The notes under the pieces were generated by a model. The model was not told where the DNA came from. It made no database searches and saw only the letters and a list, made by a program, of their open reading frames with translations. Position numbers and translations under genes: made by a program. This document shows positions 8,580 to 18,384 of a DNA stretch of 36,208 bases, one piece after another (position 1 is the first letter of the stretch; every line of letters starts with the position of its first letter). The stretch is from assembly GCA_026770575.1 (NCBI GenBank), contig MU657165.1, positions 273,723 to 309,930 of the forward strand, written 5' to 3'. The stretch is from Pelagophyceae sp. CCMP2097 (taxonomy: Eukaryota; Sar; Pelagophyceae).

Positions 8580-10025
8580 CTAAATGGATGCTTCTGCGTT
8601 TGCGGCCAGCTTTGCGGCGGTCCGCTCGAACCCTTTCGGGGCCTTGACGCCGGCCGTGGAGTAGGCCCACAATATCTCTTTGAACATCCGAGGGGTGACC
8701 GTCGACATCTTTTTGGGCGCCTCGAGCGCGAGGGCCTCGAAGAGCGCCGGCGCTGCCACACCCGCCTTTGCATAAGCCCACGCGATGGTCACAATGTCTT
8801 GCGACTTGAACTTCAAGACCTTTTTTTGCGCTTCTGCCGCGACGGCTTCAAATAAAGCCTGCTTCGCCTCGGCCGCGCCCGCAATCGTATAAGCCCAGGC
8901 GATCTTCGCGAGGTCCGGCGGGTTGAACACCGCGATCTTGAGAATCGTTTCAGCCGCGACGGCTTCAAATAAAGCCGGCGCTTCAACTTGTGCCGTCGCG
9001 TAGGCCCACGCGGTGTTTGAGAGGTTCTGCGCGTTGAACGTATTCATCTTCTTGACTCCTGCATCGGCAAACGCCTCGAACAGCGCCGGCGCCGAAACGC
9101 CCGCCTTTGCGAAAGCCCAGACGGTGTTTGAGAGGTGATGCGCGTTGAACATCATAATCTTCTTCGGTGCTTCTGCCACTGCGGCGTCGAACAGCACCCG
9201 GTTCGCCGCAGAGGCATCTGAGACCGCGACCGTCTTTGCAACTTCCGCAGCGATTGCTTCAAATAACAATGGCGCCTCGGCTTCTGCCGTCGCGAACGCC
9301 CAGACGGTGTTTGCGAGTTCCTGTGGTGAAAACGCCGCAATCTTCTTGACAGATTCGGCGGCAATGGCCTCGAAGAGACGCGGCGCCGAAATGCCGTCGA
9401 CCTTGAGCTTGGCGATGCCCCAGCACGCGTTTGCGAGGTTGCGAGGCTCCCAAAGCGCCTGCTGGTCCAACACGCTCGCTGTCGCTTTTGATATCAACTT
9501 TTGAATAAGTTTCGGATCGACCTGCCTGCAGGAATAGTTGACGACGCCGAGTCTGTGCAACGAAGTGACGAGGTTGACGTGTGTGAAATAATCGCCTTCT
9601 GCCTCGAAGATGTCCAGGACGAAACCAGCCGTTTCGCAGACGGCAAGTTTGTCGTTCAGGGCGATGGCCGCCTTGGAAGCCGAAGGGAGCGAGATCGGCG
9701 TCTCGGCGACGTTGGCGATCGACACTGTGATCTGCTTGCCGCTGATTAAAGCGCCGTCCATCTCGCGGACCACAAAGGCGCATTCCGCAGTCTTGATCGT
9801 CACAAAGGCAAAGCCGCGCGGCTTGCCCGTCTTCTCCGCGACCGGCAGGCGGATGTCGCCCACGACGCAGACGCCCTCAAAGGCGCGGCGCACGTCCTCT
9901 TCGGTGGCCTCCTTGGCAAGGTTGCGCACAAAGAGGTCCGCAACGCGCACCGGCGCGCCGCCGGCGCAGAAGCGGCGCGCGGGCACCACGAGACCCGAGA
10001 GCGACGCGCGCACGAGCGCGGCCAT
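8580..10025 (-). CDS. RRM + 37-residue helical-repeat (HPR/OPR-like) organellar RNA-binding protein, copy 1
   Basis: A single-exon gene of 481 aa. Residues 1-25 look like a mitochondrial presequence (MAALVRASLSGLVVPARRFC). Residues about 28-105 form an RRM with RNP2 (LFVRNL) and RNP1 (RGFAFVTI). After a linker with TSLHRLG come about seven repeats of 37 residues. Each has two helices: L-x2-x-x-WAFA-x-AG, then APALFEAIAAEAxKK. This matches the helix-turn-helix solenoid of HPR, OPR and FASTK-type proteins, which bind organellar transcripts. The repeat after SVKKIAAF...VAKTVAV is truncated: its first helix is missing and only a second-helix remnant (VLFDAAVAEAPKK) remains. It is the first of three paralogues on this strand and is divergent from the MYND gene. 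A role in organelle RNA processing or translation is inferred from the architecture. Confidence 0.85.
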   Translation of the reverse strand: MAALVRASLSGLVVPARRFCAGGAPVRVADLFVRNLAKEATEEDVRRAFEGVCVVGDIRLPVAEKTGKPRGFAFVTIKTAECAFVVREMDGALISGKQITVSIANVAETPISLPSASKAAIALNDKLAVCETAGFVLDIFEAEGDYFTHVNLVTSLHRLGVVNYSCRQVDPKLIQKLISKATASVLDQQALWEPRNLANACWGIAKLKVDGISAPRLFEAIAAESVKKIAAFSPQELANTVWAFATAEAEAPLLFEAIAAEVAKTVAVSDASAANRVLFDAAVAEAPKKIMMFNAHHLSNTVWAFAKAGVSAPALFEAFADAGVKKMNTFNAQNLSNTAWAYATAQVEAPALFEAVAAETILKIAVFNPPDLAKIAWAYTIAGAAEAKQALFEAVAAEAQKKVLKFKSQDIVTIAWAYAKAGVAAPALFEALALEAPKKMSTVTPRMFKEILWAYSTAGVKAPKGFERTAAKLAANAEASI

Positions 10026-10308
10026 CCGACGCGCGCGGACGAGCGACGCGCCAAACTTTGTGACCCAAATTGGTCGCTGAATCTAGTGGACTTGGAAAAC
10101 CCGGTCCACGGTCCAGCTCAGCGTGCAGACGCCAGCAGCTCGAGTCCACCGCGCGAACGCCCGCGGGAAAGGCGACGGAAACGGACGGCGCGACGAGGAA
10201 GGACTGACCGCCGAAGAACGAACCGCGTGAGGCCTTCTTTTGCGCCAAATTCAAATCCGCGACCCCGAGTAGGGCACCGTGCAAACCTAGAGCGACATTC
10301 GAACCACG
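10026..10308. promoter_or_regulatory. Bidirectional intergenic region (283 bp)
   Basis: This lies between the divergent start codons of HPR copy 1 and the MYND/Sel1 gene. It includes an AT-richer patch near 10055-10095 (CCAAACTTTGTGACCCAAATTGG). No coding potential is visible on either strand, and no TATA box is clear. Confidence 0.45.
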
Positions 10309-11349
10309 ATGGACGCTGCGCTGGACTCCGCCGCCCCCAAGCCGTGCTGCATCTGCGACGAGCCGGGCGGCAAGCACTGCACCAAGTGCAAATCGAGGCA
10401 GTACTGCTCCAAGGCGTGCCAGCTAGTCTACTGGAAGCGCGGGCACAACAAGGCGTGCAAGCAGCTGGCATCCGAGTTCCAGGACCGTCTTCTGGATACG
10501 CTCATGCCGGAGAAGCTGAAGATCAAGGAGGAGCCGGCCATCGTCGAGGGCGTCGCGCCGGCAGCTGGTTCCACGGCGGCTGCGCGGGCTCCGGCTGTTC
10601 GGACGACGGCACTGGCCAAGGCCAACACAGTGAACGACACGCCGGACTGGCGCGGCACGTGCGCCATCTACCTGGACCCGCTTCCTCTCGGAGGACAAAC
10701 GCAAAGATTCTACGATTGCTGCTGCAAGAGGATTTGCAGAGAATGCTACCACAAGTGCCGGGAGTACGACACGCGCTGCCCGCTCTGCCGAGCGCCGATC
10801 TCCAAGTCGGATGCCGAGTGGGTGAGCCGGGTGCAGAAGCACGTGGACAAGGGGAACGCCGAGGCGCAGTCCGTGCTCGGAAACGTTTATCATCGAGTGG
10901 CATGGGCCTCGAGCAGAACTCGAAGCGGGCGGTCCAGATGTACGCGCTCGCCGCGGCACAGGGGGGTGATGCAGAAGCTCAGGCGCAACTGGGACAGTGT
11001 TATGAGCGTGGGGACGGCGTCGAGATCGACTACAAGACAGCCGCGCAGTGGTACCGGCGCGCAGCAGACCAAGGCCATACTGGCGCTCAAGCCAACTTTG
11101 GCTCGATGTTAATCGTGGGCAAAGGCGTGGCGCAGTCGTACGCCGATGCTGTGCGGTGGTTCCGGCTCGCCGCAGCGCAGGGCGAGCCGGGCGCGCTCTT
11201 CTACCTCGGCAAGTGTTACGCAAACGGCTGCGGCGTGCCGAATGACGACCGCGAGGCGCTGCGTCTTGTACAAGCTCGCCGCGTCGAAAGGTCTCGATTT
11301 GGCCACGGCGGCAATCGTCAAGCTCCAGGCGCGGCTCTCCGGCCGATGA
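10309..11349 (+). CDS. MYND zinc finger / RING-like / Sel1-repeat protein with two compensating frameshifts
   Basis: The MYND finger (residues about 13-50) has CCICDEPGGKHCTKCK, then YCSKAC, YWKRGH and C. Next come a Lys-rich KLKIKEEPAIV segment and a RING-like Cys cluster (CAIYLDP ... CCCKRICRECYHKC ... RCPLCRAP). Sel1 repeats of about 36 residues follow (AEAQAQLGQCYERGDGV, AAQWYRRAADQGH, ADAVRWFRLAAAQGE). MYND and Sel1 modules bind partner proteins, so a ubiquitin-ligase-type adaptor is a reasonable guess. The frame shifts by -1 near 10,895 (VYH to GMGLEQNSKR) and by +1 near 11,275 (EALRL to YKLAASKG). This restores the original frame, with 380 nt of well-conserved Sel1 sequence in between. 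Sequence errors, recent decay or translational shifting could each explain it. The closest relative in the window is the broken copy at 23,310-24,448. Confidence 0.75.
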
Positions 11350-11577
11350 TCGCGATGCCCGGCGAAAGAAGGGCCAGCCGCCCGACGCGACGTCTCATAA
11401 CATTGTATTAACAACGCCACACTGCCCCAGACGGTCCTCGTCCTTGAGACGCGGCATCGACGGTCCTCGAGAAGGCCCCCTGAACCCTAGCTCTGGTGCG
11501 CTTCTCTCTGTGTAGCGGAGACGAAGCGCATCCGTCATTCGGAGAGCAGCGTAGTCCAAGGATTGTACAGACGGTTA

Positions 11578-13047
11578 TCAGATTAATCCATCGATGCAAT
11601 TGCCTCGCTCTGCAGCGGACGCTTCTCGTTGGTGCCTCGGTGCTCCTGCGGCGGCCGCCTCGAGCAGCGCCGGCAGTCCGTGTCCAGCCGCCGAAAAGGC
11701 CCAGGCGATGTCGGCGCGGTTTTGCGGGGTGAACGACGCGATCCTCTTCGACGCTGCCGCGGCGACTGCTTCAAATAAAGCCGGCGCCGAAAGGCCCGCC
11801 GTCGCAAAGCCTCGCACGAGCGTCACGAGCTCTTGCGCGTTGAACGCCGCGATCTTCTTCAAAGCCTCAGTGGAAATGTCCTTGAACAGCGCCCGCGCGG
11901 GGACGCCAGCCGTCGCAAAGGCCCATGCCGTGTCGGCGAGCTGCTCCGCCGTAAACTTCGAAAGCTTCGGTTCGGAAAACGCTTCCATCTTCCCCGGGGC
12001 TTCCGCGGCGATGGCCTCGAATAAATCCGGCGCGGCAACGCCCGCCGTCGCGTACGCCCAAACCGTGTTGGCCAGAGCCTGCGCGTCGAAGGTGGCCATC
12101 TTCCTCGAGGCTTCCGAAGCGACGGCTTCAAATAGTAAAGGCGCTTGAAACCCCGCTTTTGCAAAAGCCCAGACGATGTCGGCGAGGCCGTGCGCGTCGA
12201 TTGCGTCGACCTGAACTTGTACCGAGATGGCCTCGAAGAGCGCCGGCGCTGAGACGCCCGCCGTCGAAAACGCCCACGCAGTCTTCGCGAGGTCCTGCGC
12301 CTCGAACTTTGCGACCTCTTTCGAAACTTGTTCCGCGATGGCCTCGAAGAGCTGCGGCGCTTTGATTTCTTGGGCGGCACAGGCCCACGCCAAGTCTGCA
12401 AGTTCAAAAGGCTCAAAGTCTTGAATCTTCGCCGGCGCCGCTTCGGCAATGGCCGCAAAGAGCTTTGGCGCCTCGAACTCGACCCCCGCAAAAGCCCAGG
12501 CGAGCTGCGCCATCGACCTCGCGCTGACGGCGCCGGGGTGGCGGAAGACCTCCGACGCCACCGTCTCGAAGAGCGCCGGTGCTCTGACTCCGACGCTCGC
12601 GACGCCCCACACCGCGTGCGCGAGGCTCGCCGGTGACCACTTTTCCGACTCTTCGACAACGCTCTCCGTCGTCCTTCTTAAAAGGCGGTCGAGCCTTTTT
12701 GTCCAGTGCGCCTCCAAAGTGTCGCCCACGACGCCGATGCGGCGGAGAGCCGCGGCGAGCTCGACGGGGCCCATGAAGTGGTCCACTTTCAAGCAGTGGA
12801 CGAGGACTTCTGCGACGGTCTGGCTGCGGACGATGCCGTCGATGTTCGCCATCGCCTGGTCGCGGTCGCACGCCTGGCGCCGCCGTTGCATCTTCGGCAT
12901 CTTAAACGGCATACTACCCGGCTTCCATCCCGCCGACAACGGAACGCGGCCGCCGTCCGCGCGACCGCGCCCGGCCGCGGCGGCGGAGCTGCGCCGCGCG
13001 GCCGTCCGGAAAACACCCGCCGCCGCCGCGCGAGGGAGCTTGAGCAT
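11578..13047 (-). CDS. 37-residue helical-repeat (HPR/OPR-like) protein, copy 2, without RRM
   Basis: A single-exon gene of 489 aa from the ATG at 13,047. I chose this start because it opens a mitochondrial-type presequence (MLKLPRAAAAGVFRTAARRSS); the frame is open 46 codons further upstream. There is no RRM. A conserved lead-in helix region (VAEVLVHCLK ... LAAALRRIGVVGDT) corresponds to the TSLHRLG linker of copies 1 and 3. Around ten WAFA-AG/ALFEAIA repeats follow. One spacing irregularity (AFSEPKLSKF) inserts extra residues between repeats. The C-terminus shares an HQREA tail with copy 3, so these two are closest kin. Likely a matrix or stromal RNA-binding solenoid, as inferred for copy 1. 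Confidence 0.8.
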   Translation of the reverse strand: MLKLPRAAAAGVFRTAARRSSAAAAGRGRADGGRVPLSAGWKPGSMPFKMPKMQRRRQACDRDQAMANIDGIVRSQTVAEVLVHCLKVDHFMGPVELAAALRRIGVVGDTLEAHWTKRLDRLLRRTTESVVEESEKWSPASLAHAVWGVASVGVRAPALFETVASEVFRHPGAVSARSMAQLAWAFAGVEFEAPKLFAAIAEAAPAKIQDFEPFELADLAWACAAQEIKAPQLFEAIAEQVSKEVAKFEAQDLAKTAWAFSTAGVSAPALFEAISVQVQVDAIDAHGLADIVWAFAKAGFQAPLLFEAVASEASRKMATFDAQALANTVWAYATAGVAAPDLFEAIAAEAPGKMEAFSEPKLSKFTAEQLADTAWAFATAGVPARALFKDISTEALKKIAAFNAQELVTLVRGFATAGLSAPALFEAVAAAASKRIASFTPQNRADIAWAFSAAGHGLPALLEAAAAGAPRHQREASAAERGNCIDGLI

Positions 13048-13239
13048 GCGTATCCCGCGGAAGAGACCTCGGTCCCAACAGCACTCGCTGCTCGAGCGGG
13101 CGTGGGCTGAGTCCCCGGGCCAGCGGCTTGACGTCGCCAAACAAGAGACTTCTAGCGACCGCTCAAAGTGCGAGGCGACGAGCACGGGGGGGGCATCCGA
13201 CGAGGGTCTATACGATCGTATGCACTCTTTAATACGACG

Positions 13240-14892
13240 TTATGACCCCGAGGCTCCCGATGCTTTGGCGCGCGCGGCCGCTTCTCGCTGGTGCTGTGTC
13301 GCCGTGGCGATCACCTCGAGCAGCCGCGGCTCGTCGGCGTCCGTCACCTTGTACGCCCACTTGGTGCACCGGAGGTTGATCGGGGTGAACGTCGCAATTT
13401 TCTTGACCGCTTCGACCGCGACGGCTTTCAACAGCAACGGTGCCTCGACGCCCGCCGTCGCAAAGGCCCAGACGGTGTTCGTGAGGTCCTGCGCGGCAAA
13501 CGTGTCGATCTTCTTCAATGATTCCGCAGCGATGGCCTTGAATAACGCGGCCGGCGCAAGAAAATCCGCTTGGGCAAAAGCCCACGCCGTGTTCGCAAGC
13601 TCTTGTGCGTTGAACCTCACAATCTTCCTGACCGATTCCGCGGCGACGGCCTCGAACAGCCCCGGCGCAAAAACTTCCGCTCTCGCAAAAGCCCACGCGG
13701 TTGTACTGAGCTCTTTTGATTTGAACCTGGCCATCTTCCGTTGCGCTTCCACGGCGACCGCTTCAAACAAAGCCGGCGCGTCGACTTCCGCCTTGGCATA
13801 GGCCCACACAGTGTTCTCGAGGTCGATCGAATCGAACGTGGCGATCTTCCTGACCGATTCTGCAGCAAGCGCCTCGAACAAGAATGGCGCCGCGACCCCC
13901 GCCGTCGCAAAGGCCCACACAGTATTCGCGAGCGCCTGCGAGTTGAACGCCGCCCTCCTCCTCGGCGCCTCTGCGGCCATGGCCCTGAACAGTGCCGGCG
14001 CTGCAAAACCGGCGGTGGCAAAAGCCCACGCGATGTTTGAGAGGTTCGGCGGGGTAAACGTCGCCATCCTCTTCCAAGCTTCCGCCGCAACGGCTTCAAA
14101 CAACAAAGGCGCATCGACGCCCGCCTTGGCAAAGGCCCACGCAGTGTTTGCCAAAGCCTGCGGGCTCGACGACGCGATGGTCTTGGGCGTTTCCGCGGCG
14201 ACGGCCGCAAAGAGCTGCGGCGCCTCGACGTCAAGCTTCGCAACACCCCAGCACGCGTTCGCGAGCCCCTGCGGCGTCCACGGGTTCGCCTCGTCGAATA
14301 TGCTCGACGTCGCTCGGTCGATGAGCCGATGGAGGAGGGGCGTTGAAGTCCTGTCGAACGTCGCCCAGAGGGCGCCGAGGCGGTGGAGCGACGTGGCCAA
14401 GTTCATTTTGTCATAAGCGTCTCCCCGGGCCTCGAAGAGCGATAGGACTTCGGCGGCGGTATCGGCATCGCCGAGGGCGCTGTTGATGGCGATGAGCTCC
14501 GTCCGGCTGGTGCGATGCGGCGGGTCCCTCGCCGCCGTCAGCGAAGGGCACTTGCTGGGCGACGTCGCAGCCTCGACGACTAGAGCGCGGCCGGCGAGTT
14601 TAAAGCCGTCCATCTTGGCGCGGACAGCGTCTGCCTCGGCAGCCTCGACGACGACGAACGCGAATTGGCGACTGAGGCCCGTGGCCGCGTCGCGCGCGAG
14701 GCGGACGTCCAGGACGGCGCCCGCCGCTTCAAATGCCGCGCGGACGTCGTCCGCGACCGCATCGCGCGAGAGGTTGCGCACGAAGAGCTCGACTTCGGAG
14801 TGGGGGCCGCGGAAGGGTGTCTGGGGGCAGGCGTCCGGGCCGTTGAAGTGGCGCCGCAAGAGACCGGCCGTCCTGCAGCGCAACGTGATCAT
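13240..14892 (-). CDS. RRM + 37-residue helical-repeat (HPR/OPR-like) protein, copy 3
   Basis: A single-exon gene of 550 aa. A short basic presequence (MITLRCRTAGLLRRHF) precedes an RRM with RNP2 (LFVRNL) and a divergent RNP1 (RQFAFVVV). A linker has NLATSLHRLGALW, and about nine tandem repeats follow (for example ALANTVWAFATAGVAAP). The last repeat is degenerate (LRCTKWAYKVTDADEPRLLE), and the C-tail contains QHQREAAARAK. It lies 192 bp upstream of copy 2 on the same strand, consistent with tandem duplication and later gain or loss of the RRM. The repeat helices keep the hydrophobic positions while the inter-repeat residues vary, as expected if they read different RNA bases. That last point is inference. 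Confidence 0.85.
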   Translation of the reverse strand: MITLRCRTAGLLRRHFNGPDACPQTPFRGPHSEVELFVRNLSRDAVADDVRAAFEAAGAVLDVRLARDAATGLSRQFAFVVVEAAEADAVRAKMDGFKLAGRALVVEAATSPSKCPSLTAARDPPHRTSRTELIAINSALGDADTAAEVLSLFEARGDAYDKMNLATSLHRLGALWATFDRTSTPLLHRLIDRATSSIFDEANPWTPQGLANACWGVAKLDVEAPQLFAAVAAETPKTIASSSPQALANTAWAFAKAGVDAPLLFEAVAAEAWKRMATFTPPNLSNIAWAFATAGFAAPALFRAMAAEAPRRRAAFNSQALANTVWAFATAGVAAPFLFEALAAESVRKIATFDSIDLENTVWAYAKAEVDAPALFEAVAVEAQRKMARFKSKELSTTAWAFARAEVFAPGLFEAVAAESVRKIVRFNAQELANTAWAFAQADFLAPAALFKAIAAESLKKIDTFAAQDLTNTVWAFATAGVEAPLLLKAVAVEAVKKIATFTPINLRCTKWAYKVTDADEPRLLEVIATATQHQREAAARAKASGASGS

Positions 14893-15322
14893 CCTCTTAT
14901 TTCAAGAAGCGACGGCCGTTGCATCAAGGGGCTCCGGCCGGAGCTTTGCCCTGCTGCGTCTCGGGCCGAGGTTGGGCTTCTTCCCAGTTACCCGAGGGCC
15001 GTCGGAGGCTTCTCCGAGTCGAGCTCCGGATCCGAACATAGGTCCTTTTGTAAACTGACACATTCCGCACCATGTGAGATACAATTTCATAAATTGTAAC
15101 CATTGATCCAAGAGCATGAAGGGGGATGGCTTACGCGACGCGTAGTCATCCTCCCGCAGAAAAGGGAGCTCCCGTTGAGACGCCGTCGTTTAATACTGGG
15201 CGGCTCGCCGGCCGATTGGGCCCCAGGAGCGCCCGGTCCAACGCCCAGAGGGGCGAAGAACACGGGTCCTCGGTCTGTTGCAGGGATGGCCTCGTCGTCG
15301 TGACTGCGTCCGTGTTTCCGCC

Positions 15323-16730
15323 CTACGCCGTCTTGAAGAAGGCGTGGACCACGCGGTGCGAATACTCGCCGCCGGGCGCGAGGAGCGTGCCCTCCGGAAA
15401 TTGCGGCCGGTTGGGAGAGTCTGGATAGTGCTGCGTCTCGAGGCACATGGCGCGGTGCAGCCTAGACGCGCCGTCCCGGTCGCACCTCCCCAACGACGGA
15501 CGCACGTGTGCGGCGCGGCGGCCGCGTCGTCGGCGAGGAAATTCGAAGTGTAGATCTGGCACCCCGGCTGCGTCGAGCGCACGGTCATGGCGACGTCGCC
15601 GCAGCGCACGACGGCGACGAGCGCCAGGGCCCCAGCTTCGACGCCGGCGCGGTCGACGCAGAGGCAGTGGTCGACGCCGCGGCGGCCGCCCCCACCGTCC
15701 GACGCCGCGATGGCCGCGCCGACGTCGGCGCCGCGCACGACGCCCGAAGCCAGCGGGCCCGGCGCCGAAACGGAAGCTTCGAACGCGGCGACGTTGTCCT
15801 CCGTAGCCCCCGCGCGAAAGTCGTAGGGCGTGCCCGCGACGTTTGCGATGGCGCCCGTCGGCAGGAGCGCGTCGTCGACGGCGACGAAGGTGGCGCAGCG
15901 TGGCGCCCAGAGCGTGTGGCCCTTGATGTCTTGGACGAGGTCGCCGGAGAGGTTCCAGTAGGCATGGTTGACGACGTTGACGTGCGTCGACCGAGCCTCG
16001 CCCTCGGCCAAGGCGCACTTCCACGCAATGTCCAGCGAGTCCTTGGCGAGCGTGTACGTGCACGACGCGTCGACGGCCCCGACGTAGCCGGACTCGCCGT
16101 CGGGCGAATGGAGGAGGAACTCGACGCTGTCCGCAGCCACGCGGCCGACGCGCCAGACGCGCTGCGACCAGCCGTCGGCACCGCCGTGGAGCGAGTGGGG
16201 CGGCGTGTTGGCGTCGACTTTGACCTCGACGCCGTTGAGAGTGAACTTGGAATCGAGGATGCGGTTCGAGACCCGGCCGCACGTCGCCCCATAAAACGTC
16301 GTCGCCGCCTCGAGGCCCGCCAAGTTCGAGTGCTGCAGCGTCAGCTCCTTGCCGCAGTATTTCGCGCTCAGCAACGTCGCCTAAAGGCCGCTACGATGAC
16401 CGGCACATCCGTCGTCCCATGAGAGCTGCGCCGTCGTCGAGGTCCGAACCACGACCGCGCGCAAAGGCGGCCGCGACATAGGCGGCCGCGACACAGGCGG
16501 CCGCGACGCGCGCGGCCGTGACAAGGCGGGCCACTCACGCCGAACGAGCACACGTCGACTTCGAGGGAGCCTTAATGGGTCGGAAAGGGGTCGAGGGAGC
16601 CTTAATGGGTCAAAACGACGGTGGGCCTCCATAGACACGCACCGCCCTCGGCGGCACGGAGTTTCACGAGCACGACCTGCTCGCCGGTCTTGGCCGTGAC
16701 GCCATAGGCCTCGGTGTTGGAGGCCGCCAT
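15323..16730 (-). CDS. GALM: Aldose 1-epimerase (galactose mutarotase)
   Basis: Four exons (16730-16643, 16570-16539, 16380-15506, 15461-15323) give 377 aa. The enzyme interconverts alpha and beta anomers of galactose and glucose. Family landmarks are all present: the FGATLL N-terminal strand (formed by joining exons 2 and 3), CGRVSNRI, HSLHGGADGWSQRVW, the catalytic-His motif NHAYWNLSG, QPGCQIYTSNF, and the catalytic-Glu segment CLETQHYPDSPNRPQFP. The last two are separated by a 44-nt intron that must be removed to keep the frame. No targeting peptide is seen, so it is probably cytosolic. A 30-bp tandem duplication at the first acceptor creates two candidate AG sites, and only the downstream one keeps the frame open. 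Intron 2 holds three copies of a 15-bp GGCGGCCGCGACAYA repeat (16466-16510). Confidence 0.92.
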
Positions 16731-16879
16731 CTCACTCGCGCGCACTGGCAGTGCTCAGGAAAAACATAGAAAAATAGATCGCCGAAAAAATAGAAATTTC
16801 TAGATTTTTTTGATCGAGTCTGCGCGCTCCCGCGGCCCGCGTGCGCGGCCCCGCAATCTCGAGCGTCTCCGGTCCCGAG
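16731..16879. promoter_or_regulatory. Bidirectional intergenic region (149 bp)
   Basis: The region lies between the mutarotase (minus) and PhoD-type (plus) start codons. It contains an AT-rich core near 16,760-16,812 (AAAACATAGAAAAATAGATC), the most AT-rich patch for kilobases on either side. That makes it a plausible shared promoter. Confidence 0.5.
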
Positions 16880-18384
16880 ATGAGCAAGGCTCGGAATGAC
16901 GAGTCGGAAAAGAAGTCGATGCTGCCAATGGAAGTGAGCGCGCCGACCCCTGGGGCCAACCGGCCTGGGGCCAACCGGCCGGCGGCGCGCCGGGCCTCCT
17001 TCATCAACGACATCGACTTGTCGGCCGAGCGAGACCTCATCCTGGGCATGCGGCGGGAGGTGGCGGTCCAACTTTTCACGATCACGCTGGTGCGTCCCGC
17101 GGGAACGCGCACCCTACCGCAGCTCCATACCTGTAGATCGCGGGCCTGCTGTTCTGGGCCGTCGTGGCCACGGTGGCCGCGTCTAAGGCGGGACGTGGCG
17201 CCGTGGCGGCGGCGGCGAGCGCGTTCCGGCCTCCGCCGCCTCGGAACACGGACATCCACCGAGTCGCCTTTGGCTCGTGCAACCAGCAGCGCTGGCCGCA
17301 GCCGGGCAAATACCCGCGAAGATGATCGGAAAGCCGCGTCACAGGAACGACGACAGAGTCGCAGAGGCTCCATCCCGGGGAGACGGTCGATGACAGAGTG
17401 ATCTCCGTAGGCTTCGACGCCGTTTCGACGCTGGCGCCAGACCTGCTCGTCCTCGCGGGCGACAACGTCTACGGCGACTGCAAGAGCGATGGCTGCCCGG
17501 AGCTGCCCGAGGCGTACGCTGAAATGGCCTCGAAGCCCTCGTTCCAGGGCCTCTTGCGGACGACGCCCATCGTGGCCATCTGGGACGACCACGACGCGGG
17601 GCAGAACGACGGCGGCGCGGCGAACCCGTGGCTGGCATTCGCGAAGCAGCACTTTCTCGACTTTTTTGAAGTCCCCTCTGACGACGCGCGGAGAAAGCGC
17701 GCCGGGCTGTACACGTCGTACACGTTTGGCGCGACGCCGGAAGCGACGACGCAGGTGATTCTGCTGGATGCTCGGTCGTTCAAGTCGGAATTCGATCCTA
17801 CGGACGAGCGCTACGCCCCGTACAAGGAGCGCTACCTGCCTTCTCTCAACGAATCGCGGACCATGCTCGGCGCCGCGCAGTGGAAATGGCTCGAGTCGGA
17901 GCTCGCCGAGCCCGCGGCGCTCCGCTTGATCGTCTCTTCGATACAAATCGTCGCAGACGGCCACGGCTGGGAGTGCTGGCGCATGTTCCCTTTGGAAAGG
18001 GACAGACTCTATTCGTTGCTGAAGAAGCGCGCGGGCGGCGCCGTCGTCGTGCTCTCGGGGGACCGCCACTCTGGGGCGTTTTACAAATACGAAGACGGCG
18101 ACCTCGTCGTCACAGAGATCACATCATCGTCCTGGACGCACACGTCGCCGCAGGGCTTCGCCGCCTGTGTCGATTCCACGCTGCCCGAAACGTGCGACGA
18201 GCCGGGGCCGAACAGAATTGGGGCAATGGTCCGCGCCAACAATTTCGGCACTGTGGACGTCGACTGGACTTCGCGCACCGCCACGCTTGCGCTGCGCCAC
18301 ACCGAGACGACGGACTGGAGCGGAGCAAACTGGCCCGCCGCGGACCCTGCGAAGATCATCGCCGCCGTCGAAGTGCAAATGTAA
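16880..18384 (+). CDS. Membrane-anchored PhoD-type metallophosphoesterase
   Basis: Three exons (16880-17089, 17137-17305, 17411-18384) give 450 aa. Exons 1 and 2 together form a single transmembrane signal-anchor (VQLFTITLIAGLLFWAVVATVAA, about residues 63-85; shown split across the junction). The rest should face the lumen or cell surface. The catalytic domain carries PhoD motifs: AFGSCNQQ, LAGDNVYGD (about 143-147), WDDHDAG (about 184-190) and VVLSGDRHSG. Such enzymes release phosphate from phosphomono- or diesters using Fe/Ca centres and are commonly induced by phosphate limitation in algae. Intron 2 can only be removed with a GC donor (17,306, GCAAAT) and the AG at 17,409-17,410. No GT donor lies before the in-frame stop without cutting the FGSCN motif. 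A GANRP duplication occurs near residue 25-34. The 3' end is duplicated in tandem. Confidence 0.88.

Noticed and set aside
13048..13185. Upstream start for HPR copy 2
   Set aside because: The frame is open, but the extra 46 residues resemble no targeting signal, while the ATG at 13,047 opens a typical presequence.
15462..15505. Frameshift in the mutarotase C-terminus
   Set aside because: A 44-nt GT-AG intron in phase 2 joins APHT to LHRAMCLETQHYPD.
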